Below are positions 48,813 through 57,698 of a stretch of DNA of 64,000 nt, piece by piece (position 1 is the first letter of the stretch; every line of letters begins with the position of its first letter). Made by a program: the position numbers and the translations under genes. The DNA is from Pseudomonas beijingensis. GTDB taxonomy: Bacteria; Pseudomonadota; Gammaproteobacteria; Pseudomonadales; Pseudomonadaceae. The notes beneath the pieces were generated by a model that had not been told where the DNA came from, did no database searches, and saw only the letters and a program-made list of their open reading frames with translations. Location: assembly GCF_030687295.1 (NCBI RefSeq), contig NZ_CP117425.1, positions 1,616,001 to 1,680,000 of the forward strand, in the 5' to 3' direction.

Positions 48813-49727
48813 ATGGATGGTATTTTCCTGCAGCAACTGGTCAACGGCCTGACCCTCGGGTCGGTCTATGGCCTGATCGCCATCGGCTACACAATGGTCT
48901 ATGGCATCATCGGCATGATCAACTTCGCCCATGGCGAGGTTTACATGATCTCTGCGTACCTCGCGGCGATCAGTCTGGCTCTGCTGGCATACTTCGGTAT
49001 TGAATCCTTTCCCCTGCTGATGCTCGGTACGCTGATCTTCACCATCGTCGTCACGGCGGTGTATGGCTGGGTCATCGAACGTGTCGCCTACAAACCCCTG
49101 CGTAACTCCACCCGCCTGGCACCGCTGATCAGCGCCATCGGTATTTCGCTGATCCTGCAAAACTATGCACAGATCGCCCAGGGTGCGAAGCAACAAGGCG
49201 TCCCAACCCTGCTGACTGGGGCTTGGCGCGTCGAAGTCGGCACAGGATTCGTGCAACTGACTTACACCAAGGTTTTCATTCTGATCGCAGCGTTTGCGGG
49301 GATGGCCCTGCTGACCTACATCATCAAGTACACCAAGCTGGGCCGCATGTGCCGCGCGACCCAGCAAGACCGCAAGATGGCCTCGATCCTGGGGATCAAT
49401 ACCGACCGCGTGATTTCCTACGTATTCATCATCGGTGCCGCGATGGCGGCCCTGGCCGGCGTGCTGATCACCATGAACTACGGCACGTTCGACTTCTATG
49501 CCGGATTCATCATTGGCATCAAGGCATTCACCGCAGCGGTCCTCGGCGGGATCGGCTCATTGCCGGGGGCGATGCTCGGCGGGATCATTCTCGGGATCTC
49601 CGAGTCGCTGTTCTCGGGCCTGGTCAACTCGGACTACAAAGACGTCTTCAGCTTCTCGCTGCTCGTTCTCGTTCTGGTCTTTCGGCCCCAAGGCCTGCTC
49701 GGCCGTCCTCTTGTGTCGAAGGTGTAA
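48813..49727 (+). CDS. livH: LIV-type ABC transporter permease LivH
   Basis: Inner-membrane permease of 304 residues with about eight membrane helices. N-terminal QQLVNGLTLGSVYGLIAIGY and the motif GMINFAHGEVYMI are hallmarks of the LivH/BraD family. The C-terminal region AFTAAVLGGIGSLPGAMLGG contains the EAA-like loop contacting the ATPases. Followed by livM at 4 bp. Confidence 0.95.
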   Translation: MDGIFLQQLVNGLTLGSVYGLIAIGYTMVYGIIGMINFAHGEVYMISAYLAAISLALLAYFGIESFPLLMLGTLIFTIVVTAVYGWVIERVAYKPLRNSTRLAPLISAIGISLILQNYAQIAQGAKQQGVPTLLTGAWRVEVGTGFVQLTYTKVFILIAAFAGMALLTYIIKYTKLGRMCRATQQDRKMASILGINTDRVISYVFIIGAAMAALAGVLITMNYGTFDFYAGFIIGIKAFTAAVLGGIGSLPGAMLGGIILGISESLFSGLVNSDYKDVFSFSLLVLVLVFRPQGLLGRPLVSKV

Positions 49728-49730
49728 GCG

Positions 49731-51014
49731 ATGTCTTCAACCACTAAAAAAACCATTGATCTCAAAAGAAGCCTGGTTGACGCGATTCTTGCCGGTCTGG
49801 TCGCCCTGATTGTGTTCGGCCCGATTGTCGGCGTAGTCCTGGACGGCTACGGCTTCAACATGGAAACGACTCGGGTGGCTTGGATTGTCGCCATCGTCAT
49901 GGCTGGCCGCTTTGCCCTGGGCCTGTTCCTGCAAACGCCCAAGGGCCTGGAAATTCTTGAAGGCTTCGAAAGCACTGGCTCCGGGGTTCATGTACTGCCA
50001 CCTGACTACAAGACCCGATTGCGCTGGATCATCCCGCTGGTGATTGTCATCGCCGTGGTGTTCCCGTTTTTTTCCAACTCGTACCTGCTGGGCGTAGTCA
50101 TCCTTGGGCTGATCTACGTACTGCTGGGCTTGGGGTTGAACATCGTGGTGGGCCTGGCGGGTCTGCTTGACCTCGGTTATGTGGCGTTCTACGCCATCGG
50201 TGCCTATGGACTGGCTCTCGGGTATCAATACTTGGGGCTGGGTTTCTGGACAGTGCTGCCATTGGCCGCGATCACGGCGGGGCTGGCCGGCTGCATCCTC
50301 GGTTTCCCGGTATTGCGCCTGCACGGTGACTACCTGGCAATCGTGACCCTGGGCTTTGGTGAAATCATCCGGCTGGTCCTCAATAACTGGCTGTCCCTGA
50401 CCGGCGGCCCGAATGGCATGCCGGCACCACTGCCAACCTTCTTCGGCCTGGAGCTCGGTAAAAGAGCGAAGGACGGCGGCATACCTTTCCATGAGTTTTT
50501 CGGCATCGCCTACAACCCGGACGTGAAGTATTACTTCATCTACGCGGTGTTGTTCCTCGTCGTGCTGGCCGTGCTGTACATCAAGCATCGCTTGACCCGC
50601 ATGCCGGTCGGTCGTGCCTGGGAAGCCCTGCGTGAAGATGAAATCGCCTGCCGCTCAATGGGCCTGAACCACGTTCTGGTCAAACTCTCGGCATTCACCA
50701 TCGGCGCCTCGACGGCCGGCTTGGCCGGGGTGTTCTTCGCCACTTACCAAGGCTTCGTCAACCCGACATCGTTCACCTTCTTCGAATCGGCCCTGATCCT
50801 CGCCATTGTGGTGCTGGGTGGCATGGGCTCGACCATTGGCGTGGTGATTGCGGCCTTCGTGCTGACCGTGGCCCCGGAACTGCTGCGCGGCTTCGCGGAA
50901 TATCGGGTGCTGCTGTTCGGCATACTGATGGTGTTGATGATGATCTGGCGCCCTCGCGGGCTGATCCGCATCAGCCGCACAGGTGTGACGCCGCGTAAAG
51001 GAGTAGCGCCATGA
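49731..51014 (+). CDS. livM: LIV-type ABC transporter permease LivM
   Basis: Second permease, 427 residues. It has an extra N-terminal region of about 110 residues with membrane helices (DUF3382-like, as in E. coli LivM and BraE), then the core permease (GLNIVVGLAGLLDLGYVAFY, ILAIVVLGGMGSTIGVVIAA). It pairs with LivH to form the channel. Its stop overlaps livG. Confidence 0.95.
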   Translation: MSSTTKKTIDLKRSLVDAILAGLVALIVFGPIVGVVLDGYGFNMETTRVAWIVAIVMAGRFALGLFLQTPKGLEILEGFESTGSGVHVLPPDYKTRLRWIIPLVIVIAVVFPFFSNSYLLGVVILGLIYVLLGLGLNIVVGLAGLLDLGYVAFYAIGAYGLALGYQYLGLGFWTVLPLAAITAGLAGCILGFPVLRLHGDYLAIVTLGFGEIIRLVLNNWLSLTGGPNGMPAPLPTFFGLELGKRAKDGGIPFHEFFGIAYNPDVKYYFIYAVLFLVVLAVLYIKHRLTRMPVGRAWEALREDEIACRSMGLNHVLVKLSAFTIGASTAGLAGVFFATYQGFVNPTSFTFFESALILAIVVLGGMGSTIGVVIAAFVLTVAPELLRGFAEYRVLLFGILMVLMMIWRPRGLIRISRTGVTPRKGVAP

Positions 51015-51883
51015 GCGAAGTCGTACTCTCCGTCGAAAACCTGATGATGCAATTTGGTGGGATCAAGGCCCTCAACGACGTCAGCCTGCAAGTCAAACGC
51101 AACTCGATCTTCGCCCTGATCGGCCCCAACGGTGCGGGCAAGACTACGGTGTTCAACTGCCTGACCGGGTTCTACAAGGCCACGGGTGGCAAGATCGAAC
51201 TCAATGTGCGCGGCGAGCGGACCAACGTCATCAAGCTGCTGGGCGAAGCATTTCGCCCGACGGACTTCGTGTCGCCGAAATCCTTCGCCAGCCGGATGTA
51301 CTACAAGATGTTCGGTGGCACCCATCTGGTGAACCGCGCTGGCCTGGCGCGTACTTTCCAGAACATTCGCCTGTTCAAGGAAATGTCGGTGTTGGAAAAC
51401 CTGCTGGTGGCTCAGCATATGTGGGTCAATCGCAGTTTGGTGGCGGGCATCCTCAACACCAAGGGCTACCGCAAGGCTGAAAGCGATGCCCTGGACCATG
51501 CCTTCTACTGGCTGGAAGTGGTGGACTTGGTGGATTGTGCCAACCGCCTCGCCGGGGAGCTTTCCTACGGCCAGCAACGGCGTCTGGAAATTGCCCGGGC
51601 CATGTGCACCCGACCGCAGATCATCTGTCTCGACGAACCGGCCGCCGGCCTCAACCCTCAGGAAACCGAAGCGCTGAGCGCGATGATCCGGCTGCTGCGC
51701 GACGAGCACGATCTGACCGTAGTGCTGATCGAACACGACATGGGCATGGTGATGAGCATTTCCGACCACATCGTGGTACTGGACCACGGCACCGTGATCG
51801 CCGAGGGCGGTCCTGAGGCGATTCGCAACGATCCGAAAGTGATTGCGGCCTACCTGGGTGCCGACGAAGAGGAGCTGGTATGA
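51011..51883 (+). CDS. livG: LIV-type ABC transporter ATPase LivG
   Basis: Cytoplasmic ATPase of 290 residues. Walker A GPNGAGKTTVFNCL near residue 38, signature LSYGQQRRLEIARAM near 182, Walker B IICLDEPAAGLNP near 204 and the switch His in LIEHDMGMV. It is about 35 residues longer than E. coli LivG (255) because of an insert between Walker A and the Q-loop (about 72-110, ERTNVIKLLGEAFRPTDF...MFGG). ATGA overlaps on both sides. Confidence 0.95.
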   Translation: MSEVVLSVENLMMQFGGIKALNDVSLQVKRNSIFALIGPNGAGKTTVFNCLTGFYKATGGKIELNVRGERTNVIKLLGEAFRPTDFVSPKSFASRMYYKMFGGTHLVNRAGLARTFQNIRLFKEMSVLENLLVAQHMWVNRSLVAGILNTKGYRKAESDALDHAFYWLEVVDLVDCANRLAGELSYGQQRRLEIARAMCTRPQIICLDEPAAGLNPQETEALSAMIRLLRDEHDLTVVLIEHDMGMVMSISDHIVVLDHGTVIAEGGPEAIRNDPKVIAAYLGADEEELV

Positions 51884-52596
51884 GTGGACCTATCCTCGAG
51901 CTCAAGGAATTGGACGTGTTCTACGGGCCGATCCAGGCCTTGAAAAAAGTCTCGCTGCACATTGGTGAAGGGGAAACCGTGAGCCTGATCGGCTCCAACG
52001 GTGCCGGCAAGTCCACGCTGCTGATGTCGATTTTCGGCCAGCCGCGAGCGGCGGGTGGGCAGATCATTTACCAGGGCGTGGACATCACCCACAAGTCGTC
52101 CCATTACATTGCGTCCCACGGTATTGCGCAGTCACCGGAAGGGCGGCGGGTGTTCCCTGACATGACCGTCGAGGAAAACCTGCTGATGGGCACCATTCCC
52201 ATCGGTGACAAGTACGCCAGCGAAGACATGCAACGCATGTTCGAGCTGTTCCCACGGCTCAAGGAGCGGCGCAACCAGCGGGCCATGACCATGTCCGGCG
52301 GCGAGCAGCAAATGCTCGCCATTGCTCGGGCATTGATGAGCCGGCCGAAGTTGTTGCTGCTCGATGAGCCGAGCCTGGGGCTGGCGCCGATCGTGGTGAA
52401 ACAGATCTTCGCCACCTTGCGTGAACTGGCCTCCACCGGGATGACCATTTTCCTGGTGGAACAGAACGCCAATCACGCCCTCAAGCTGTCGGACCGGGCC
52501 TATGTGATGGTCAACGGCGAAATCCGCCTGACCGGCACCGGCAAGGAACTGCTCGCCAACGAGGAGGTGCGCAACGCGTACCTGGGCGGGCATTGA
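51880..52596 (+). CDS. livF: LIV-type ABC transporter ATPase LivF
   Basis: Second ATPase, 238 residues. Walker A GSNGAGKSTLLMS near residue 38, signature MSGGEQQMLAIARAL near 139, Walker B LLLLDEPSLGLAP near 159. The family mark SPEGRRVFPDMTVEENL is present. Last gene of the operon; a terminator follows 21 bp after the stop. Confidence 0.96.
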   Translation: MSGPILELKELDVFYGPIQALKKVSLHIGEGETVSLIGSNGAGKSTLLMSIFGQPRAAGGQIIYQGVDITHKSSHYIASHGIAQSPEGRRVFPDMTVEENLLMGTIPIGDKYASEDMQRMFELFPRLKERRNQRAMTMSGGEQQMLAIARALMSRPKLLLLDEPSLGLAPIVVKQIFATLRELASTGMTIFLVEQNANHALKLSDRAYVMVNGEIRLTGTGKELLANEEVRNAYLGGH

Positions 52597-52617
52597 AGCG
52601 ACTGCGGCAATGAAAAA

Positions 52618-52643
52618 ACCGGCGAGGAATCGCCGGTTTTTTT
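52618..52643 (+). terminator. Terminator of the liv operon
   Basis: ACCGGCGA / TCGCCGGT stem, GGAA tetraloop, then seven T. A run of A before the stem lets it work in both directions. Confidence 0.92.
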
Positions 52644-52670
52644 ATCTCTCCAAACCACCACTTTCCCCCT

Positions 52671-52760
52671 TGTGGGAGCGAGCTTGCTCGCGATAGCGGC
52701 GGTTCAGTCAACATCAATGTCGGCTGATCCACCGCTATCGCGAGCAAGCTCGCTCCCACA
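52671..52760. repeat. REPIN
   Basis: Inverted REP pair, near-perfect (TGTGGGAGCGAGCTTGCTCG ... CGAGCAAGCTCGCTCCCACA), after the liv terminator. Confidence 0.9.
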
Positions 52761-53446
52761 GGGATTTGTACCGTTTTCAGAATTGTGGACAACAATCCTG
52801 AGCCCCTGCGAAACCGCGACATAAAGTCGCCGCAAACAGTTGTTTTGTCACGGTTTTGACTTGTCCCCGTTTGCTGTGGAACTGGCTGTGGGTAACGTGG
52901 GAGTGGCTGGCTGCAAGCCTTTGAATACGTGGCTTGCAGGGTTGTGATCGTTTTTTGATCAGGCATTTTTGGTCAAGCGGGAGCGGCTGTTGTCAACACT
53001 TTTATGAGCACGGGAATGGGCTCGAAAGACGGTGGGCAAGCCTGTGGATAAGTCTGTGACTAAACTCTGGAAAGACTGCGCTGAGCGCCGTCGTTACTGG
53101 CTTGGAGCCATCGCCCATCGCGCACTGGCTTATAGCAGATAACTCGCGCTGCACAACCTCGCTTGCAGGGTCAAGCGAAAAAATTTTCCAAATACCCCGC
53201 AAAGCCTTATGCACAGCGGCTTGTGGGGTTTGCACTTGCCCCCGATTACTGTGGACGTGCCTGTGGATAAGGTGCGCGCAACCGGCTGCGGGCCTTGTTG
53301 GGCAAGGCCTGGCGGGAATTGGTTGTTTTATGAGCAGCTGTAGGCCAAAAGCTCATGCGCAAGCCTTGCCCCTGGTGTGCCAGGCCGGGCATGCTGTGGA
53401 CCGATTTCCATTCAATGGCTTTTGAAGTTCAAACAAGGAGAACACG
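52761..53446. other. Gene-free region with several DnaA-box-like sites
   Basis: 686 bp with no convincing gene. It holds two perfect DnaA boxes (TTATCCACA on the minus strand, 53043-53051 and 53262-53270) and two one-mismatch boxes (TGTGGACAA 52784-52792; TGTGGGTAA 52887-52895). Two stretches (about 52858-52960 and 53234-53330) resemble each other: CTTG(T/C)CCCCG, then CTGTGGA, then CTGTGG-TAA, so the region may have grown by old duplication. No origin genes (dnaA, rpmH, rnpA) are near. Confidence 0.6.
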
Positions 53447-54211
53447 ATGTCTGACACCCTGTTTATCACCGGCGCAACGTCTGGTTTTGGTGAGGCCTGT
53501 GCCCGTCGTTTTGCCGAGGCCGGTTGGAAACTGGTGCTGACCGGTCGTCGTGAAGAACGCCTCAATGCTCTCTGCGCGGAGTTGTCAAAGCAGACCGAGG
53601 TCCATGGCCTGGTCCTTGACGTGCGTGATCGCAAGGCCATGGAAGAGGCCATCGCCAACCTGCCGCCGTCCTTCGCCAAGTTGCGCGGGCTGATCAACAA
53701 CGCCGGCCTGGCCCTGGGCGTCGACCCGGCACCCAAGTGCGACCTCGATGACTGGGACACCATGGTCGACACCAATGTGAAAGGGCTGCTCTACAGCACC
53801 CGCCTGCTGTTGCCGCGCCTGATCGCCCATGGCCGTGGGGCCGGAATCGTCAACCTGGGTTCCATCGCTGGCAACTACCCGTATCCGGGCAGCCATGTGT
53901 ATGGCGCGAGCAAGGCGTTCGTCAAACAGTTCTCCCTGAACCTGCGTTGCGACCTGCAAGGCACGGGCGTGCGGGTGAGCAACATCGAGCCGGGCCTGTG
54001 CGAGAGCGAGTTCTCCCTGGTGCGCTTCGGTGGCGATCAGGAGCGCTACAACGCGACCTACGCCGGGGCCGAGCCGATCCAGCCACAGGACATCGCCGAT
54101 ACGATTTTCTGGGTGCTCAACACGCCGGCACACATCAACATCAACAGCCTGGAGCTGATGCCGGTGAGCCAGACCTGGGCTGGTTTCGCCATTGAGCGCA
54201 ACAAAACATAA
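53447..54211 (+). CDS. ydfG: YdfG-like NADP-dependent short-chain dehydrogenase
   Basis: Short-chain dehydrogenase of 254 residues, in the family of 3-hydroxy acid / L-allo-threonine dehydrogenase YdfG. Cofactor motif TGATSGFG (8-15) with Arg-rich TGRREERL favouring NADP; NNAG near 85; catalytic Ser in LGSIAGNYPYPG (near 138), Tyr and Lys in YGASK (near 151-155). The C-terminal NIEPGLCESEFSLVRFGGD strip is typical for YdfG. AAGGAG precedes the ATG. Single gene. Confidence 0.88.
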   Translation: MSDTLFITGATSGFGEACARRFAEAGWKLVLTGRREERLNALCAELSKQTEVHGLVLDVRDRKAMEEAIANLPPSFAKLRGLINNAGLALGVDPAPKCDLDDWDTMVDTNVKGLLYSTRLLLPRLIAHGRGAGIVNLGSIAGNYPYPGSHVYGASKAFVKQFSLNLRCDLQGTGVRVSNIEPGLCESEFSLVRFGGDQERYNATYAGAEPIQPQDIADTIFWVLNTPAHININSLELMPVSQTWAGFAIERNKT

Positions 54212-54227
54212 GACCGCGCTATCGTTC

Positions 54228-54360
54228 ATCGCGGGCAAGCCTTGCTCCCACAGGTTTTGATTCATTTCTGGGAAGTAGGGCTGTTCCCACAGGCTTGATC
54301 TATCCCTGGGGGGAGCAGGGCTGCTCAAATCCCTGTGGGAGCAAGGCTTGCCCCCGATAG
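54228..54360. repeat. Diverged REP cluster
   Basis: Outward-facing REP halves (ATCGCGGGCAAGCCTTGCTC at the left, GGGAGCAAGGCTTGCCCCCG at the right) with two degenerate GGGAGCAGGG / CTGTTCCCACAGG fragments between, in the SDR to epimerase gap. Confidence 0.75.
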
Positions 54361-54371
54361 CGGTTTGCCAA

Positions 54372-55505
54372 TCAGCCTAGATAATCGGCCAGCCCGCGAT
54401 AGCAGGTCAGCAGGTGATACGGCGTGGTGGACGGCATGTCCCGGCGGCTTACCCTGCCGTCGGCGTCCAGGCATTCGTTCCAGCCCTTGGCATGCAGGAA
54501 ATGCTGCTGCAGCGCCTGCAATTGACGCAGCAACACGCCCTGGTGACCTGGGCGCAATGTGAGTGCCCGCAAGTACTCCGCTTGAGCCCAGATGCGTTGG
54601 GTGACATCGCGTGGGCCGGCCTGTGGTTCCAGGGCCAGCATCGCGCAAACGGCGCCGGAGTTCGGATCGACGCCGCGTTGTTCGGTATGGCTGAAGCTGC
54701 GCTCCAGGGCGGTGTGCAACTTGCCGTTGCGCAACAGGGGCGATGAGGCCAGCAAGTAATACCATTCGAACTGGTGACCCGGCTCGAACCAGTTATCCAC
54801 AGCCTTGAGCGGTTTTTCCATCATGACCCGTTGCTGCGGTTCGATGAAATGCTTGGCCATGCCGTCGCACAGGCTCAACAATGCCTGGCGGACGTTGGCG
54901 TCGTCGCGGACCGAGAGGGTGGCGAGGAAGGCTTCGGCCAGGTGCATCAAGGGGTTCTGCAGCGGGCCGGAGCCGGTCGTCGACCAATCGCGCTTGAGGC
55001 TGGCTTCGTAGAGACCGTCGGTGTTGGCAAAGCGCTGGGCGATGACCTCCAGGCTGGCGTTGAGCACCGACTCCACCAGCGGTTCGCGGACCTTGCCCCA
55101 GTAATGGGCGCAGGCGAACAGGATAAAGGCGTGGGTGTAGAGGTCTTTGCCGGTGTCCAGCGGCGCGCCCTGGGGGTCGATGCTGTAGAACCAGCCGCCG
55201 TGTTCGGCATCGTGGAAATGACGCTGTAGCGAGCGGAACAGGGCACTGGCCCGATCCTCGGCCTGGGGCACTTCGCCAATCAGGCTGGCGAACACATACA
55301 ACTGCCGCGCACAGGCCATGGCGCGGTAGCGCTGGGGCGGCAGTGGTGCATGTCCGGCATCCAGTGATTCATAGGGCAGCGCCAGTTCGGCATTCCAGCC
55401 CGGGCCTTGCCACATTGGCACGATCACGTCGTGAAAATGCTGACGCACTGTTGCGAACAGGGCGGTCAATTCAGGCTGGGGAGCGGGGCGGGAAGCATCA
55501 GGCAT
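54372..55505 (-). CDS. AGE-family epimerase/isomerase
   Basis: 377-residue alpha/alpha-barrel enzyme of the N-acylglucosamine 2-epimerase family (N-acetylglucosamine 2-epimerase, mannose isomerase and YihS types). Features: RQLYVFASLIGEV, a His-rich FHDAEHGGWFYSIDPQG stretch, DLYTHAFILFACAHYW with the catalytic-type His, and WFEPGHQFEWYYLL near residue 240. Such enzymes interconvert hexoses such as mannose and fructose or GlcNAc and ManNAc; which applies here is not clear. Convergent with the dehydrogenase gene. Confidence 0.88.
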   Translation of the reverse strand: MPDASRPAPQPELTALFATVRQHFHDVIVPMWQGPGWNAELALPYESLDAGHAPLPPQRYRAMACARQLYVFASLIGEVPQAEDRASALFRSLQRHFHDAEHGGWFYSIDPQGAPLDTGKDLYTHAFILFACAHYWGKVREPLVESVLNASLEVIAQRFANTDGLYEASLKRDWSTTGSGPLQNPLMHLAEAFLATLSVRDDANVRQALLSLCDGMAKHFIEPQQRVMMEKPLKAVDNWFEPGHQFEWYYLLASSPLLRNGKLHTALERSFSHTEQRGVDPNSGAVCAMLALEPQAGPRDVTQRIWAQAEYLRALTLRPGHQGVLLRQLQALQQHFLHAKGWNECLDADGRVSRRDMPSTTPYHLLTCYRGLADYLG

Positions 55506-55590
55506 GGGCGGACGTCGTCACGGCTGGGGGCGATTGCGCGACATGGTAGCAGAGTGACCGACTCCAGAGAGATGGCGCCTGCAAGTCCGT

Positions 55591-55616
55591 CATCGCGAGC
55601 AAGCTCGCTCCCACAG
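55591..55616. repeat. REP half-site (left of tandem array)
   Basis: CATCGCGAGCAAGCTCGCTC... REP copy. It is the left end of a REPIN whose spacer was expanded by the 47-bp tandem repeat that follows; the right half is at 55734-55760. Confidence 0.75.
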
Positions 55617-55735
55617 GGGCCGGTGTACCTCGATCAAGGTGTGAAGCAGGCTCGCTCCCACAGGGGCCGGTGTACCTCGATCAAGGTGTGAAGCAGGCTG
55701 GCTCCCACGGGGCCGGTGTACCCCGATCAAACTGT
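55601..55735. repeat. Three tandem copies of a 47-bp unit
   Basis: AGGCTCGCTCCCACAGGGGC plus 27 further bases, at 55601-55647, 55648-55694 and 55695-55735. Copies 1 and 2 are almost identical; copy 3 has changes and is cut short by a REP. Each unit contains a REP half, so it looks like local duplication inside a REPIN. Confidence 0.85.
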
Positions 55736-55762
55736 GGGAGCGAGCTTGCTCGCGATAGCGGC
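55734..55762. repeat. Right REP half of the expanded REPIN
   Basis: TGTGGGAGCGAGCTTGCTCG..., inverted relative to the half at 55591. Confidence 0.8.
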
Positions 55763-55780
55763 CAGGCAGGCGCTAGAGAA

Positions 55781-56353
55781 TCAACTCGCCAACAACCACA
55801 CCCCAGCTCCCGCCGAAGCAGCCCCAACCAACCTGACCAATGGCGCCGCCGCCCGCGGCAATACCCGCACCAGCGCAAAACCTGCGCCATGCAGCGCCGC
55901 CGTGGCCGCGACGAAACCTGCCGCATAGGCCCACGGGCTCGACATGTCTGGCAGTTCCAAGCCATGGGCCACGCCATGGAACAGCGCGAACAGCGCGGTT
56001 GCACCGACCGCCAGGCTCAACGGCGGACGCACCGCCAGTGCCACCGCCAGGCCCAGGGCGAGCACCGAGGCAGCGATCCCGCTTTCCAGCGCCGGCAGCT
56101 CCAGGCCTTCAAAGCCCAGCAGGCCGCCGAGCAGCATCGTGCCGACGAAGGTGCATGGCAGTGCCCAGCGCGCGGCGCCTTGTTGTTGCGCGGCCCACAG
56201 GCCGACCGCCAGCATCGCCAGCAAATGGTCGAGCCCGCCGATGGGGTGGCCGAGGCCGGCGATCAGGCCATTGTCGCCATGGCCGGGGTGGGCGAAGGCC
56301 AGGGCCGGGGTCAGCAGCAAGGCGAGGGCGCCGAGGATGCGTTTGAACGTCAT
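55781..56353 (-). CDS. HupE/UreJ-family nickel permease
   Basis: 190-residue membrane protein of the HupE/UreJ family, thought to bring nickel (or cobalt) in for urease or hydrogenase. Signal-like start LGALALLLTPALAFA, then a His motif HPGHGDNG right after the cut site, about six membrane helices, and the metal-contact sets GLDHLLAMLAVGLWA and FHGVAHGLELP. Last in the ureE-ureF-ureG-hupE string; this supports a nickel role for urease. Confidence 0.9.
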   Translation of the reverse strand: MTFKRILGALALLLTPALAFAHPGHGDNGLIAGLGHPIGGLDHLLAMLAVGLWAAQQQGAARWALPCTFVGTMLLGGLLGFEGLELPALESGIAASVLALGLAVALAVRPPLSLAVGATALFALFHGVAHGLELPDMSSPWAYAAGFVAATAALHGAGFALVRVLPRAAAPLVRLVGAASAGAGVWLLAS

Positions 56354-56384
56354 GGATAAGCTTCCTTGTTGTCAGTCGGAAAAA

Positions 56385-56999
56385 TCAGGCGGCGCTCAGC
56401 AGGCCCTGGCGCTCGATGAAGGCGATGATGTCGTCCAGCCCCTGGCCGGTCTTCTGGTTGCTGAACACGAAAGGCTTGCCGTTGCGCATCCGCCGGGTGT
56501 CGCTGTCTATCATCTCCAGGGACGCGCCCACCAGGGGGGCCAAGTCGATTTTGTTGATGACCAGCAGGTCGGATTTGCAAATACCCGGCCCGCCCTTACG
56601 CGGCAGCTTGTCGCCGGCCGAGACGTCGATCACATAGATCGTCAGGTCCGACAGCTCCGGGCTGAAGGTCGCCGACAGGTTGTCGCCGCCCGATTCCACC
56701 AGGATCAGGTCCAGGCCCGGGAAGCGCCGGTTCAACTGGTCCACCGCCTCAAGGTTGATCGAGGCATCTTCGCGAATCGCCGTGTGCGGGCAGCCGCCGG
56801 TCTCCACGCCGATGATCCGCTCGGGCGCCAGGGCTTCGTTGCGCACCAGGAAATCGGCGTCTTCGCGGGTGTAGATGTCGTTGGTGACTACCGCCAGGTT
56901 GTAGCGTTCACGTAGAGCCAGGCACAGGGCCAGGGTCAGGGCGGTCTTGCCGGAACCCACCGGACCGCCGATACCGACGCGCAGAGGTTGTGTATTCAT
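56385..56999 (-). CDS. ureG: Urease accessory GTPase UreG
   Basis: UreG is the SIMIBI GTPase that hands nickel to the urease active site together with UreF and UreD. The protein has 204 residues: P-loop [14 protein letters not shown] (9-22), switch region [17 protein letters not shown] with the conserved CPH metal motif near 70, [12 protein letters not shown] and [13 protein letters not shown] (base recognition). It starts 10 bp after the ureF stop. Confidence 0.97.
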   Translation of the reverse strand: MNTQPLRVGIGGPVGSGKTALTLALCLALRERYNLAVVTNDIYTREDADFLVRNEALAPERIIGVETGGCPHTAIREDASINLEAVDQLNRRFPGLDLILVESGGDNLSATFSPELSDLTIYVIDVSAGDKLPRKGGPGICKSDLLVINKIDLAPLVGASLEMIDSDTRRMRNGKPFVFSNQKTGQGLDDIIAFIERQGLLSAA

Positions 57000-57008
57000 G
57001 TGTGTCTC

Positions 57009-57698
57009 CTAGGAACGGAACAGGCGGCTGTACTGGCGCTCATGGGCCATGCACGCCAGGGACAGGCCAAACGCGGCGCTGCCGTAATGATCGGGGTCGA
57101 TGTTCGAGGCGTTGTGCTGAGCCTGCTGCAACAGGGGCAACAGTTCGCTGGTCAGGCGCTGGGCTGCTTGCTGGCCCAGGGGCAGGGTTTTCATCAGCAC
57201 CGCCAGTTGGTTTTCCAGCCAACTCCACAGCCAGGCGGCGAGGGCGTCCTGGGGGGCGATCTGCCAGGCGCGGGCGGCCAGGGCCCAGCCCAGTGCCAGA
57301 TGCGGCTCGCTGCGCTGTTCAAGACTGAGCTGTTCAAGAAAGCCGCGCGCGGCACGGTCAAGCTCCGGCAGACCGACGAGCAATTGCTGCAACGAGTAGC
57401 CCATCTGCCGGCTCTCCTGATACAGCTCACGGGTTTCCCGGCTGGCGCGGTGCTCTTGGCAACGTTGCAGCAGCGCGTCCCAATCGTCAGCGGCGGCTGC
57501 GGTGCAGTGTGCCAGCAGCAAGGGCGCTTCGAAGCGTGCCAGGTTCAGCAGCAATTGATCGCTGATCCAGCGCCGTGCGTCATCGGGGTTTTTCACTTGG
57601 CCATTGTCCACCGCCATCTCCACCCCCTGGGAATAGCTGTAGCCGCCAATCGGCAACTGCGGGCTGGCTAGGCGCAGCAGCGCCCAGGTCGGATTCAT
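57009..57698 (-). CDS. ureF: Urease accessory protein UreF
   Basis: UreF bridges UreG and the UreD-urease complex and checks GTP use. The protein has 229 residues, all-helical (LRLASPQLPIGGYSYSQG near the N-terminus, a family hallmark; SRLFRS at the end). ATG 57698 overlaps the ureE stop (ATGA). The frame is open upstream to 58031 but that runs inside ureE. Confidence 0.95.
   Translation of the reverse strand: MNPTWALLRLASPQLPIGGYSYSQGVEMAVDNGQVKNPDDARRWISDQLLLNLARFEAPLLLAHCTAAAADDWDALLQRCQEHRASRETRELYQESRQMGYSLQQLLVGLPELDRAARGFLEQLSLEQRSEPHLALGWALAARAWQIAPQDALAAWLWSWLENQLAVLMKTLPLGQQAAQRLTSELLPLLQQAQHNASNIDPDHYGSAAFGLSLACMAHERQYSRLFRS

Noticed and set aside
52761..53446. DnaA boxes as the chromosome origin
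   Set aside because: No dnaA, dnaN, rpmH, rnpA or AT-rich unwinding stretch nearby.
55601..55735. 47-bp repeats as a CRISPR array
   Set aside because: No spacers between units and clear REP content.
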